Below, piece after piece: positions 1 to 5,844 of a DNA stretch of 5,844 nt. The position numbers and the translations under genes are program-made. The DNA is from Roseburia sp. GTDB taxonomy: Bacteria > Bacillota > Clostridia > Lachnospirales > Lachnospiraceae. The notes beneath the pieces were generated by a model. The model saw only the letters and a list, made by a program, of their open reading frames with translations. It was not told where the DNA came from and made no database searches. The stretch spans positions 1 to 5,844 of the forward strand of contig JAUUNJ010000172.1 in NCBI GenBank assembly GCA_030844625.1, written 5' to 3'. Position 1 is the stretch's first letter. Each line of letters starts with the position of its first letter.

Positions 1-1
1 T

Positions 2-178
2 TTAAAACTTAATTTTCTTTTTTCTCCCGCCGCCAACTGTCATGTCTGCCACATTTGGCCCCACACTTCTCCGAATACCAATAAAACAGATTTTGTTCCA
101 GAGAATATGTTCCCCGAAGAGGAATTTCCGGAATCTGTAAAAATTGAATTTGACGATAGTATGCTTGATGATATTTGA
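2..178 (+). CDS. Possible 3' end of an unidentified upstream gene (partial)
   Basis: A frame open from the window edge ends at TGA 176-178, giving about 58 codons. I do not recognise the product. The second half, from about base 92, has the codon look of a real gene in this genome: GAA, GAT, ATT and AAA codons and an acidic tail ending in FDDSMLDDI. The first half is different, GC-rich and C-rich, and would encode a CHVCH motif. The stop falls inside the left arm of the first palindrome, 38 bases before the next start codon. An ATG at 107 could begin a 23-residue peptide, but no Shine-Dalgarno sequence precedes it. The frame may be a genuine gene end, a remnant, or chance in a non-coding region; the short length prevents a decision. 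Confidence 0.35.
   Translation, partial: LKLNFLFSPAANCHVCHIWPHTSPNTNKTDFVPENMFPEEEFPESVKIEFDDSMLDDI
150..177 (+). promoter_or_regulatory. Candidate promoter for the transfer operon
   Basis: TTGACG at 150-155 matches the sigma-70/SigA -35 consensus at five of six positions. TATTTG at 172-177, 16 bases further on, is a weak -10 (three of six). If this promoter is used, the first palindrome (175-203) covers its -10 and start region, the usual position for a repressor operator. The weak -10, and the chance that this stretch is coding, keep the call tentative. TATGCT at 160-165 is an alternative -10 without a clear -35. Confidence 0.25.
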
Positions 179-203
179 TTTGCGCCAATTTGGCGCAAAT
201 CAA
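175..203. repeat. Palindrome copy 1, upstream of the RHH gene
   Basis: This is a perfect dyad with 14-base arms (175-188 and 190-203) around a single central T at 189. The shared core TTGCGCCAAWTTGGCGCAA lies at 180-198. As RNA it can form a 12-bp stem with a 5-base AAUUU loop (187-191). The stem foot is two bases from the purine-rich AAAAGAGG Shine-Dalgarno stretch (205-212) of the RHH gene. No T-run follows, so it is not a standard intrinsic terminator. The twofold symmetry and location fit an operator for an autoregulating ribbon-helix-helix protein; that role is inferred. Confidence 0.9.
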
Positions 204-216
204 GAAAAGAGGTTTT

Positions 217-552
217 ATGGAAAGATTTTCAATTACAATGAATAGCACGGATATAGACTTGTTTGAACGCTATAGATCTGAACTTGGACTTACAAAATCT
301 GCTTTTATCCGATATTTGATTGCAGAACACAAAAATGGAGTCCCAGATTTTCTCGCTTTCAAAGAGGTTATTAAGCAAATGGCAGAATTAAATACATATA
401 TGAAAGAATTTATTATAAATGAAAATTTTGAAACAAATGATAAATTGCTGCTATTTGAAAAAATTAATGCGTTAATGGGTGTATTGAAAAGTGCGATCGA
501 TGATTGCGCCAAATTGGCGCAATCATCGAAAACAGATAGAAACAAAAAATGA
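217..552 (+). CDS. Ribbon-helix-helix relaxosome accessory protein (MobC-like)
   Basis: This 111-residue protein begins with a short beta strand (RFSITM, residues 3-8). Two helices follow, about 10-22 and 26-38, the second reading TKSAFIRYLIAEH. This is the usual pattern of a ribbon-helix-helix DNA-binding domain. The remainder is helical and charged (about 45-105), with a KQMAELNTYMKEF segment reminiscent of the MobC helical region. Such proteins bind near oriT with the relaxase and often repress their own operon; both roles are inferred here from fold and position directly before a relaxase. ATG 217 is chosen because AGAGG (208-212) lies just upstream. A TTG at 175 would extend the frame but has no ribosome site and sits inside a palindrome. 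The second palindrome encodes the tail DDCAKLAQSS. The TGA stop overlaps the relaxase ATG. Confidence 0.8.
   Translation: MERFSITMNSTDIDLFERYRSELGLTKSAFIRYLIAEHKNGVPDFLAFKEVIKQMAELNTYMKEFIINENFETNDKLLLFEKINALMGVLKSAIDDCAKLAQSSKTDRNKK
497..529. repeat. Palindrome copy 2, inside the 3' end of the RHH gene
   Basis: This is the longest copy: a perfect dyad with 16-base arms (497-512 and 514-529) around a central A at 513, with the shared core at 504-522. As RNA it can form a 14-bp stem with a 5-base AAAUU loop (511-515). It is fully coding, specifying residues near the RHH protein's C-terminus, and ends 19 bases before the relaxase ATG. The flanks outside the core differ from copy 1 but remain perfectly self-complementary. 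No T-run follows. Confidence 0.9.
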
Positions 553-2765
553 GCAGTGGAATTGTTGTAAAAGTCTGGAATATTAAAGGTCAATCAATTG
601 CAAAAGGAACAAAAGAACAATTGGCAGATAGTGTTGGTTATATTCTTAATGATGAAAAAACAGTTGTACATACAGAATTGAATTCGCTGGATCAGTTAAC
701 TAGGGAGTGCAAATATGTTGAAAATGATTTGAAAACATTTGATGGCGCATATGTTGGTGGACATAATGTGACTTCGACAAATGTAGCACTTGCAGTTAAC
801 GAAATGATGAATGTCAAAAAGTTTTTTGATAAGCAGGATGGTAGAGCTGCTTTACATATGCTAATATCTTTGCCGGAAGAGGAGTCTGATTCTGTAAATG
901 CCTCAAAACTTATGCAGTTGTGCAGCGATGTATTAAAAGATATATTTCCTAATAATCAGGCAGTATTTGCAGTACATACAAACACTGATAATCTGCATGT
1001 GCATGTGATTGTAAATTCGGTTGGACTGAATGGCCGCAAAATACATCAAGATAATAATTTTGTAAGTAAGGTATTACAGCCATGTATAAATAAATATGCT
1101 AAATGGTATAATTTTTCTCCAAACAGCAAATGGGAGAAAAAAGAAAAGGTTTCTTCTTATAAATATCCGCAGTTAAAAGCTGTATTGAGAAATGCAATAG
1201 ATGTTGCAATCGAAAATGCGGATTCTTTTGATGAATTTGTGCAAAATTTAAATGAGCAGGGGATTGATACTAGAATTGGAAAACATATATCTTTATGCAT
1301 TCCAGGTCAAAGGAAAGCCATACGTACTCATAATCTTGGAAGTAATTATACAAGAGATGCTATTATTGAAAAAATAATAACAAAGAGAGAAAAGTTCGTT
1401 TTGACGGATGTAGGTAATTATACTCACAGTGGTCCAGAAAATATTTTTACACCTACTATTGTTAAAATGAAGAAATATAAAGATATGACGGATGCTGAGA
1501 AGAAACAAATTATCCGTGAACTTAAATTAGGAAAGAACCCCTGGCGTGAGAATCGTAACATGAGTTGGCAATTAAATAAAATAGCTGATGATCTCAATTC
1601 ATTTGAAAGAGTTCAGGGATATGTAGAATTATATTCAGATGATGGCTCAATACAAGGAGCTCTCGATGCAATACTTGATGCAAAGAAACGTGTTGCGCAT
1701 GACAAAAATATGATTGATTATGCAATGAGAAAGTATCATCCGATTCTAAAAATATACGAAGAAATGAAAAGACTGGAGCGAAAATCATATTTATATGAGC
1801 ACCAAAATGTTACTGAATACAGAGGAGAGTTTGAACGATATCGGGAACTGACAAGAAGATTGAAAAATAATTATGGAAAAGAAATATTTGAAGTGGCTGA
1901 CTTTATGAATGAGTGCACGGAAAGAAATTTATATGCTCGTGCACAGCTCAATGAGTTATCCCAACAGTATCGGGAGTTGAAAAAATATGGATTGGAAAGG
2001 GGAATGTTTATTGATGACCGGGATAATTTTCAGAATGTAATTGGATACGAATGGAAAGCAGATCATTCAGTAGCAATTGAGATGAATTCTTTTTATGTAG
2101 CTGCCATAAATTCGGATGTGGTTCTTAAGATTACAAAATCTGTGGGACAGGATTCAGATGGAAAAAATTATCAGGCATATAGTATTGCAGTAATAGATAC
2201 GAAAGGAAATATCATTGATGAGATAAATAATCATAAAGATAAAGAACATTTTTATGATTCGATGAAAAAGTTCCAGAAAAGATACGGATTAACAGCATGT
2301 AAAAAATTTGACCAATACTATGTTGCTAGAGAATATTCGAAGCAAACAGTGGATTTAGAGGAAACACAGTCAAGAACCATAGGGACTGATTTAAAAAATA
2401 TGGAAGAAAAGTATCCGGATTTAAATACAAAGGTAAGTTTTCCTCAAGCTGTTAATCATGTATATGAGGATCGACCGTTATGTGTTATTGCAGATGCAAA
2501 GACTCCATCCTATATTGCATTGTCTTCGATAAAAGACGATCAGCTAGAAATTGAAGTTATTAACAAATTTGGACAGTATCAGGAAAAAATTTTAGTTCCT
2601 CTTGTGAAAAATAAGGATTCCTATGGATATTTTCATATTGTTGACCTGCAAAAAAAATATGGATTTTCAGATCAGGTTTATGAATTTGAAACTGTTGAAT
2701 CTGCAAAAAAATATATAACAGATACATTGTTGATAAAATCAAATGTACAAAAGAAGGGATTATAA
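549..2765 (+). CDS. MOBP-type conjugative relaxase
   Basis: This 738-residue relaxase would cut one strand at oriT, stay covalently attached through a tyrosine and pilot that strand through the secretion channel. Residues 27-38 (DSVGYILNDEKT) match the motif I region, so Tyr31 is the likely nucleophile. Residues 143-156 (HTNTDNLHVHVIVN) give the metal-binding three-histidine motif with His143, His150 and His152. Residues 238-270 (GIDTRIGKHI, then IRTHNLGSNYT) fit the segment following the catalytic domain in this family. A charged, probably coiled-coil stretch covers about 385-450. The tail (about 490-735) is unrecognised and may contain a repeated unit. The start codon overlaps the preceding stop as ATGA and lacks a clear Shine-Dalgarno sequence, so translation is probably coupled to the RHH gene. 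All three histidines and the tyrosine are present and the frame is intact. Confidence 0.9.
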   Translation: MSSGIVVKVWNIKGQSIAKGTKEQLADSVGYILNDEKTVVHTELNSLDQLTRECKYVENDLKTFDGAYVGGHNVTSTNVALAVNEMMNVKKFFDKQDGRAALHMLISLPEEESDSVNASKLMQLCSDVLKDIFPNNQAVFAVHTNTDNLHVHVIVNSVGLNGRKIHQDNNFVSKVLQPCINKYAKWYNFSPNSKWEKKEKVSSYKYPQLKAVLRNAIDVAIENADSFDEFVQNLNEQGIDTRIGKHISLCIPGQRKAIRTHNLGSNYTRDAIIEKIITKREKFVLTDVGNYTHSGPENIFTPTIVKMKKYKDMTDAEKKQIIRELKLGKNPWRENRNMSWQLNKIADDLNSFERVQGYVELYSDDGSIQGALDAILDAKKRVAHDKNMIDYAMRKYHPILKIYEEMKRLERKSYLYEHQNVTEYRGEFERYRELTRRLKNNYGKEIFEVADFMNECTERNLYARAQLNELSQQYRELKKYGLERGMFIDDRDNFQNVIGYEWKADHSVAIEMNSFYVAAINSDVVLKITKSVGQDSDGKNYQAYSIAVIDTKGNIIDEINNHKDKEHFYDSMKKFQKRYGLTACKKFDQYYVAREYSKQTVDLEETQSRTIGTDLKNMEEKYPDLNTKVSFPQAVNHVYEDRPLCVIADAKTPSYIALSSIKDDQLEIEVINKFGQYQEKILVPLVKNKDSYGYFHIVDLQKKYGFSDQVYEFETVESAKKYITDTLLIKSNVQKKGL

Positions 2766-2766
2766 G

Positions 2767-4044
2767 ATGAATTTATTGAATTACAAACCTCATAATGATT
2801 TAAAAATTTTAAAATCAGATTATGAAAATGTTTTTTTGCAACCTGAGATATATCATGTTTCATCCCTATATTCACATAGTCAGATAAGAAATGACTTTAT
2901 TAATTTAAGAACGAATATTGTTGATTTGAACCCAGCAATGATTACAAAATGCATCCAAGGTACGGAGCAGGACTTTATTATGCTCATGAATAAAGCAAAA
3001 GAGTTTTTGAAAAATAATCACAATTGTGGGGATGCAGCACAAACAATATTATTGGATCTTTTTCAGGAATGTGTCTTTGGCTATTACATTTTAACACCAT
3101 TAATTAAAGCAGCGGATGTTTCGGATATTAAGATATATAAGTGGAATCAGATAACATGCAAGGCAAATGGCAAACGTTATGTTACGGATCTCTCTTTTGA
3201 GAGTGAGGAAGATTTTAATAACTGGTTTGATAGAATAATGCGTATTCATCGTTTGACGATGAATGAGGAATCATCGTTGCAGCATTGCACAGATCGGAAG
3301 GGTGTGGATGATTTTTATCTGAGAATTGATGTCGAACTGAAACACATTGTATCCACGGAAACGCATAATATTCATATACGAAAAATGCCCAAACATAAAT
3401 ATACATGGGATTATCTTAAAAAAGCAGGGATGCTTGATGATGAAATGATCTTGTATTTGAAAGATCGTGTTGTATCTGGATATGGTTTTTTGATTTCTGG
3501 CAGAGGAGGATCGGGAAAGTCGACATTGTTAAATAATATGATTGATTTAATTCCATTTTATGAATCGGTCCTTGTATCACAAGAATCGGACGAGCTTTAT
3601 TCTAATGTGCATCCTCAAATTCAGTTTGAACATACCATGGAAATTAAACGTCCAAATGAAAAAATCGAATATACATTAGAAGATGAACTTAGACTTGGTT
3701 TGTTACAGGATATTGACAATTTTGTAATTGGAGAGATTAAGGGAGGAGAAGCTCTAAATTGCTTTACCACAGCCATGAGTACAGGTGCTAGATTCTTTGG
3801 AACGATACATAGCAATTCAGCTGCCGGATCTGTGATACGTCTTGCACAGTGTGCAAGATATGTATCAGATTATTCTATGGAAACATTGGAGGAAATGCTT
3901 ACAGCAACACCGTTTACGCTGATACATATGAGTAATTTCAGCATTGATGAAATATTGGAAATTGATGGGTGGAATACATCAATGCAACGATTGGAATACT
4001 TAAAAGTTTATAATAAAAAAGATCATCTTAAACCGTGTGCATAA
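2767..4044 (+). CDS. VirB11/CpaF-family secretion ATPase
   Basis: This 425-residue protein belongs to the VirB11/CpaF/GspE superfamily of hexameric ATPases, which act on the cytoplasmic face of the membrane. Walker A is GRGGSGKST (245-253, Lys251). The Asp box region is QESDEL (272-277). Walker B is FVIGEIKGGEA (319-329, Glu323). The His box is GTIHSNSAAG (345-354, His348). Residues 1-240 form the N-terminal domain, with VSDIKIY (118-124) at the usual position of its first conserved block. ATG 2767 is chosen because AGAAGGG (2752-2758) lies eight bases upstream; an in-frame ATG at 2743 lies upstream of that site. The gene begins one base after the relaxase stop. CpaF homologues also drive Tad pili, but the relaxase and VirB4 neighbours favour a conjugation channel. 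Confidence 0.88.
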   Translation: MNLLNYKPHNDLKILKSDYENVFLQPEIYHVSSLYSHSQIRNDFINLRTNIVDLNPAMITKCIQGTEQDFIMLMNKAKEFLKNNHNCGDAAQTILLDLFQECVFGYYILTPLIKAADVSDIKIYKWNQITCKANGKRYVTDLSFESEEDFNNWFDRIMRIHRLTMNEESSLQHCTDRKGVDDFYLRIDVELKHIVSTETHNIHIRKMPKHKYTWDYLKKAGMLDDEMILYLKDRVVSGYGFLISGRGGSGKSTLLNNMIDLIPFYESVLVSQESDELYSNVHPQIQFEHTMEIKRPNEKIEYTLEDELRLGLLQDIDNFVIGEIKGGEALNCFTTAMSTGARFFGTIHSNSAAGSVIRLAQCARYVSDYSMETLEEMLTATPFTLIHMSNFSIDEILEIDGWNTSMQRLEYLKVYNKKDHLKPCA

Positions 4045-4056
4045 TAAAAATGAGAT

Positions 4057-4079
4057 ATTTGCGCCAATTTGGCGCAAAT
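4057..4079. repeat. Palindrome copy 3, before the VirB4-N-like gene
   Basis: This is a perfect dyad with 11-base arms (4057-4067 and 4069-4079) around a central T at 4068. The core at 4059-4077 is identical to copy 1. As RNA it forms a 9-bp stem, extendable by a U-G pair (4056-4080), with an AAUUU loop. It occupies the 50-base gap after the VirB11-like gene, the only intergenic gap of that size within the operon, and is immediately followed by the GGGAAGGA ribosome site of the next gene. No T-run follows. Confidence 0.9.
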
Positions 4080-4087
4080 GGGAAGGA
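4080..4087 (+). promoter_or_regulatory. Ribosome binding site abutting palindrome copy 3
   Basis: GGGAAGGA lies seven bases before ATG 4095 and starts right after the palindrome. It decides the start of the gene, because a GTG at 4035 in the same frame would overlap the previous gene and translate through the palindrome. A hairpin formed by the palindrome would stack directly against this site and could modulate ribosome entry. Confidence 0.7.
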
Positions 4088-4094
4088 CTATCTT

Positions 4095-5081
4095 ATGAAT
4101 GAAGAAAAAATGAAGCGAAAACAGGAAGAACGTAAAATTAGGGAAATCAATAATTCCTTAAAATATCTTTCAAGTCCAGTGCAAAAAGAAATAGGTATTC
4201 TGGCAGTACAGGAACAGGATAATGTTTTTTTGTGTGAGGATAAAATGTATAAAAAAGTATATACTGTTCGTCCGGCAGTATTGAAAAATAAAAAAAATGA
4301 ATTGATCAAGGCATTATGTAATGGATTCCACAATAGAATACGCTTCACCCAGATTTTGAAAAATAATGGGGATAAATTAGGTAACTATATGTTTATGACG
4401 GTGAACTTTGAGGCAGAAACATATTATGAAGCAAGAAAAAAGATTACAGAATTTGAAAACAAACTCCGGATGGAAATTACTTCAATCTTGAATATTGATA
4501 TACAGACCTGTACATTAGATAGTTTACTTAGTTATATTATTTGGAACTATTCCGGGAGAATGCAACAAATAGATACAGGTCAATTATTTACCTCAAAAAC
4601 AGGGCTACATTTTTTTGATACCTGTAAAGATAGAGGAATAGGAAGATTTTCGGTTGATGGAAATTATGGAATTGTGTGTATTGGAAAAGCTTATCCTGAT
4701 GAGATGCCGGATGTAACAACAATGTTTGCTAAGCAAAAGGCAACTTATCAGATATGTGTTGATTTTCAAAGTTATTCACCTGAGGATAAAGAAATTTATC
4801 AGTTGGTCTTAAATCGTAGATATTGTAATGAAAAATATGAAGCAGATAAAGAGAATATTGTGAACATGAGTTATTTCCTTATAGCCATTAGGAATGATTC
4901 CGAACAACTGGAAAATCTGGCTGAATTTATTTTCGATTATTATGATAGTAAGAATATATTGATTATGCCGGCAGTGGACCGTGCCAAGGAAATTTACCTG
5001 AGCACAAGTTCACTTGGAATGAGAGATTTTCATTCTATGCAGAACGCAGATATACAAACTATTAGCAGTCTTTTTATGTAG
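4095..5081 (+). CDS. Stand-alone VirB4 amino-terminal-domain-like protein
   Basis: This 328-residue protein contains no Walker A motif. Its layout parallels the N-terminal domain of VirB4/TrbE/CagE proteins and that of the next gene. Residues 42-60 (DNVFLCEDKMYKKVYTVRP) correspond to GIFVLNNEKYSKLFKL next door. Residues 98-150 (MFMTVNFEAETYYEARKK onward) correspond to IYLTLTVEAKNIREAKN. The C-terminal block, with SYFLIAIRNDSEQLENLAEF (259-278) then STSSLG (303-308) and a final SLFM, resembles the stretch just before the VirB4 ATPase domain. The protein therefore seems to stop at the domain boundary. Residues 1-20 are highly charged. It may be a structural partner or non-catalytic paralogue of VirB4; that is inference. 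The frame is intact and the next gene begins 12 bases after the stop. Confidence 0.65.
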   Translation: MNEEKMKRKQEERKIREINNSLKYLSSPVQKEIGILAVQEQDNVFLCEDKMYKKVYTVRPAVLKNKKNELIKALCNGFHNRIRFTQILKNNGDKLGNYMFMTVNFEAETYYEARKKITEFENKLRMEITSILNIDIQTCTLDSLLSYIIWNYSGRMQQIDTGQLFTSKTGLHFFDTCKDRGIGRFSVDGNYGIVCIGKAYPDEMPDVTTMFAKQKATYQICVDFQSYSPEDKEIYQLVLNRRYCNEKYEADKENIVNMSYFLIAIRNDSEQLENLAEFIFDYYDSKNILIMPAVDRAKEIYLSTSSLGMRDFHSMQNADIQTISSLFM

Positions 5082-5093
5082 GGAGAAAAGATT

Positions 5094-5844
5094 ATGGCAT
5101 TTATAACAACAAAGTATGGAAAAACAAAACAATATGATGAACCTTTATATATTAACCCTCAATCAACGGAAGAATTATTTCCAGTAAAAGCAATTGATGA
5201 ATCTGGAATTTTTGTTCTTAATAATGAAAAGTATTCTAAATTATTTAAACTGTCGGATATTAACTTTGCTGGGGTAACAGATCTCGAACAGAAAACGATA
5301 ATTATCAATTTCAGCAAGGTACTCAATAGTATCAATTGTCGGTTTTCATATACAGTAGCGGATGAATATGTAGATGAAAGCGCATTTAGCAAGCGTATTC
5401 TGTATAAGAAACGTGGTGATGATATGGATATGCTTTGCGATGCTTTTAATGAAGTAATCAATGAAAAGGTTACAGATGCAAAGCAGGGATTGTATCAAAC
5501 AATCTATCTAACTCTTACTGTAGAAGCAAAAAATATTCGCGAAGCAAAAAATGCATTGGCCAGCGTAGAAGCAACTTTGAGCAGTACTTTAATTCAGATT
5601 GGAATCAATGGAATGGCTGGATCTTCGTTAGAGCCGGTATCTTTAAATGAGAGAATGCAGATTTGGTATAATTTTACACATACGGGACTTCATACAAATT
5701 ACAAGTTTGATTGGCAAAGCTGTATGAAACAGAATAAAGATTGGATTGATATTGACAGTCCGGAATCGTTAGTCTTTTACAATGACTATTTTATCCTTAA
5801 TGGTAATAGTGATGGTCGAGTGATGTATATTTCAAGGCATGCAC
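5094..5844 (+). CDS. VirB4-like conjugation ATPase, amino-terminal part (runs off the window)
   Basis: The frame stays open for 250 codons to the window edge. It starts at ATG 5094 with AGGGAG (5080-5085) eight bases upstream. Residues 38-58 (GIFVLNNEKYSKLFKL then SDINF) and the following DLEQKTIIINFSKVLNS helix match the opening of VirB4/TraC-type proteins. Residues 135-190 carry the ferredoxin-like block with VEAKNIREAKNALASVE and a later LNERMQIWYN. In the family this region packs against the channel, and a C-terminal Walker ATPase follows, which would lie downstream of 5844 and cannot be seen. Function would be powering channel assembly or substrate transfer with the VirB11-like protein. 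Until the Walker motifs are seen, a second short VirB4-N-only protein remains possible. Confidence 0.7.
   Translation, partial: MAFITTKYGKTKQYDEPLYINPQSTEELFPVKAIDESGIFVLNNEKYSKLFKLSDINFAGVTDLEQKTIIINFSKVLNSINCRFSYTVADEYVDESAFSKRILYKKRGDDMDMLCDAFNEVINEKVTDAKQGLYQTIYLTLTVEAKNIREAKNALASVEATLSSTLIQIGINGMAGSSLEPVSLNERMQIWYNFTHTGLHTNYKFDWQSCMKQNKDWIDIDSPESLVFYNDYFILNGNSDGRVMYISRHA

Noticed and set aside
175..203. Palindrome copies as rho-independent terminators
   Set aside because: The stems are GC-rich and hairpin-capable, but none of the three is followed by a run of T, and each leads straight into a start codon of the same operon.
175..216. TTG start at 175 for the RHH protein
   Set aside because: It lies inside the palindrome with no ribosome site upstream, whereas ATG 217 has AGAGG just before it and yields a protein starting directly with the RHH beta strand.
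9..593. Minus-strand open frames at 9-248 and 270-593
   Set aside because: They oppose the operon, have no family resemblance, and contain CAKLAQ/CANLAQ-like peptides only because the palindromes read nearly the same on both strands. The other minus-strand frames are likewise shadows of the long genes.
2743..2766. ATG at 2743 as the start of the VirB11-like protein
   Set aside because: AGAAGGG at 2752-2758 lies between it and ATG 2767 at ideal spacing for the latter; nothing good precedes 2743.
175..4079. CRISPR-like or phage-att array from the three repeats
   Set aside because: The copies are separated by hundreds to thousands of coding bases rather than regular spacers, and no cas gene or recombinase is present.
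4035..4094. GTG at 4035 as start of the VirB4-N-like protein
   Set aside because: It would overlap the previous gene and add 20 residues encoded partly by the palindrome; ATG 4095 has a strong ribosome site.

Overview
The window is A+T-rich DNA with the codon habits of a low-GC Firmicute (AGA arginine, ATA isoleucine, AT-ending third positions, purine-rich Shine-Dalgarno sites). It looks like a gut Clostridia/Lachnospiraceae-type genome, although the sequence alone cannot fix the genus. It carries one end of a conjugation (transfer) module of an integrative conjugative element or conjugative plasmid. No integrase, replication gene, VirD4 coupling protein or cargo gene is visible, so the rest of the element lies outside the window.

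Layout: bases 1-178 hold an open frame that may be the 3' end of an upstream gene, and a short GC-rich patch. From 217 onward five genes run on the plus strand with almost no gaps. They are a 111-residue ribbon-helix-helix relaxosome accessory protein (217-552); a 738-residue MOBP-type relaxase overlapping it by ATGA (549-2765); a VirB11/CpaF-family secretion ATPase (2767-4044); a 328-residue protein that reads as a VirB4 amino-terminal domain without the ATPase half (4095-5081); and the start of a second, probably full-length VirB4 (5094 to the window end). Together these would nick and bind the transfer DNA and power a type IV secretion channel.

The most unusual signal is a near-identical perfect palindrome with the 19-base core TTGCGCCAAWTTGGCGCAA. 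It occurs three times, and each time ends shortly before the start codon of one gene of the operon: the RHH gene, the relaxase and the VirB4-N-like gene. The arms extend the self-complementarity beyond the core to different lengths and with different bases, so pairing is kept while the flanking sequence is not. The copies could be operators for the RHH protein, mRNA hairpins controlling translation, or both. Secondary points are a VirB11-type ATPase in a Gram-positive transfer operon, the stand-alone VirB4 amino-terminal domain next to a VirB4, and a possible internal duplication in the relaxase tail.
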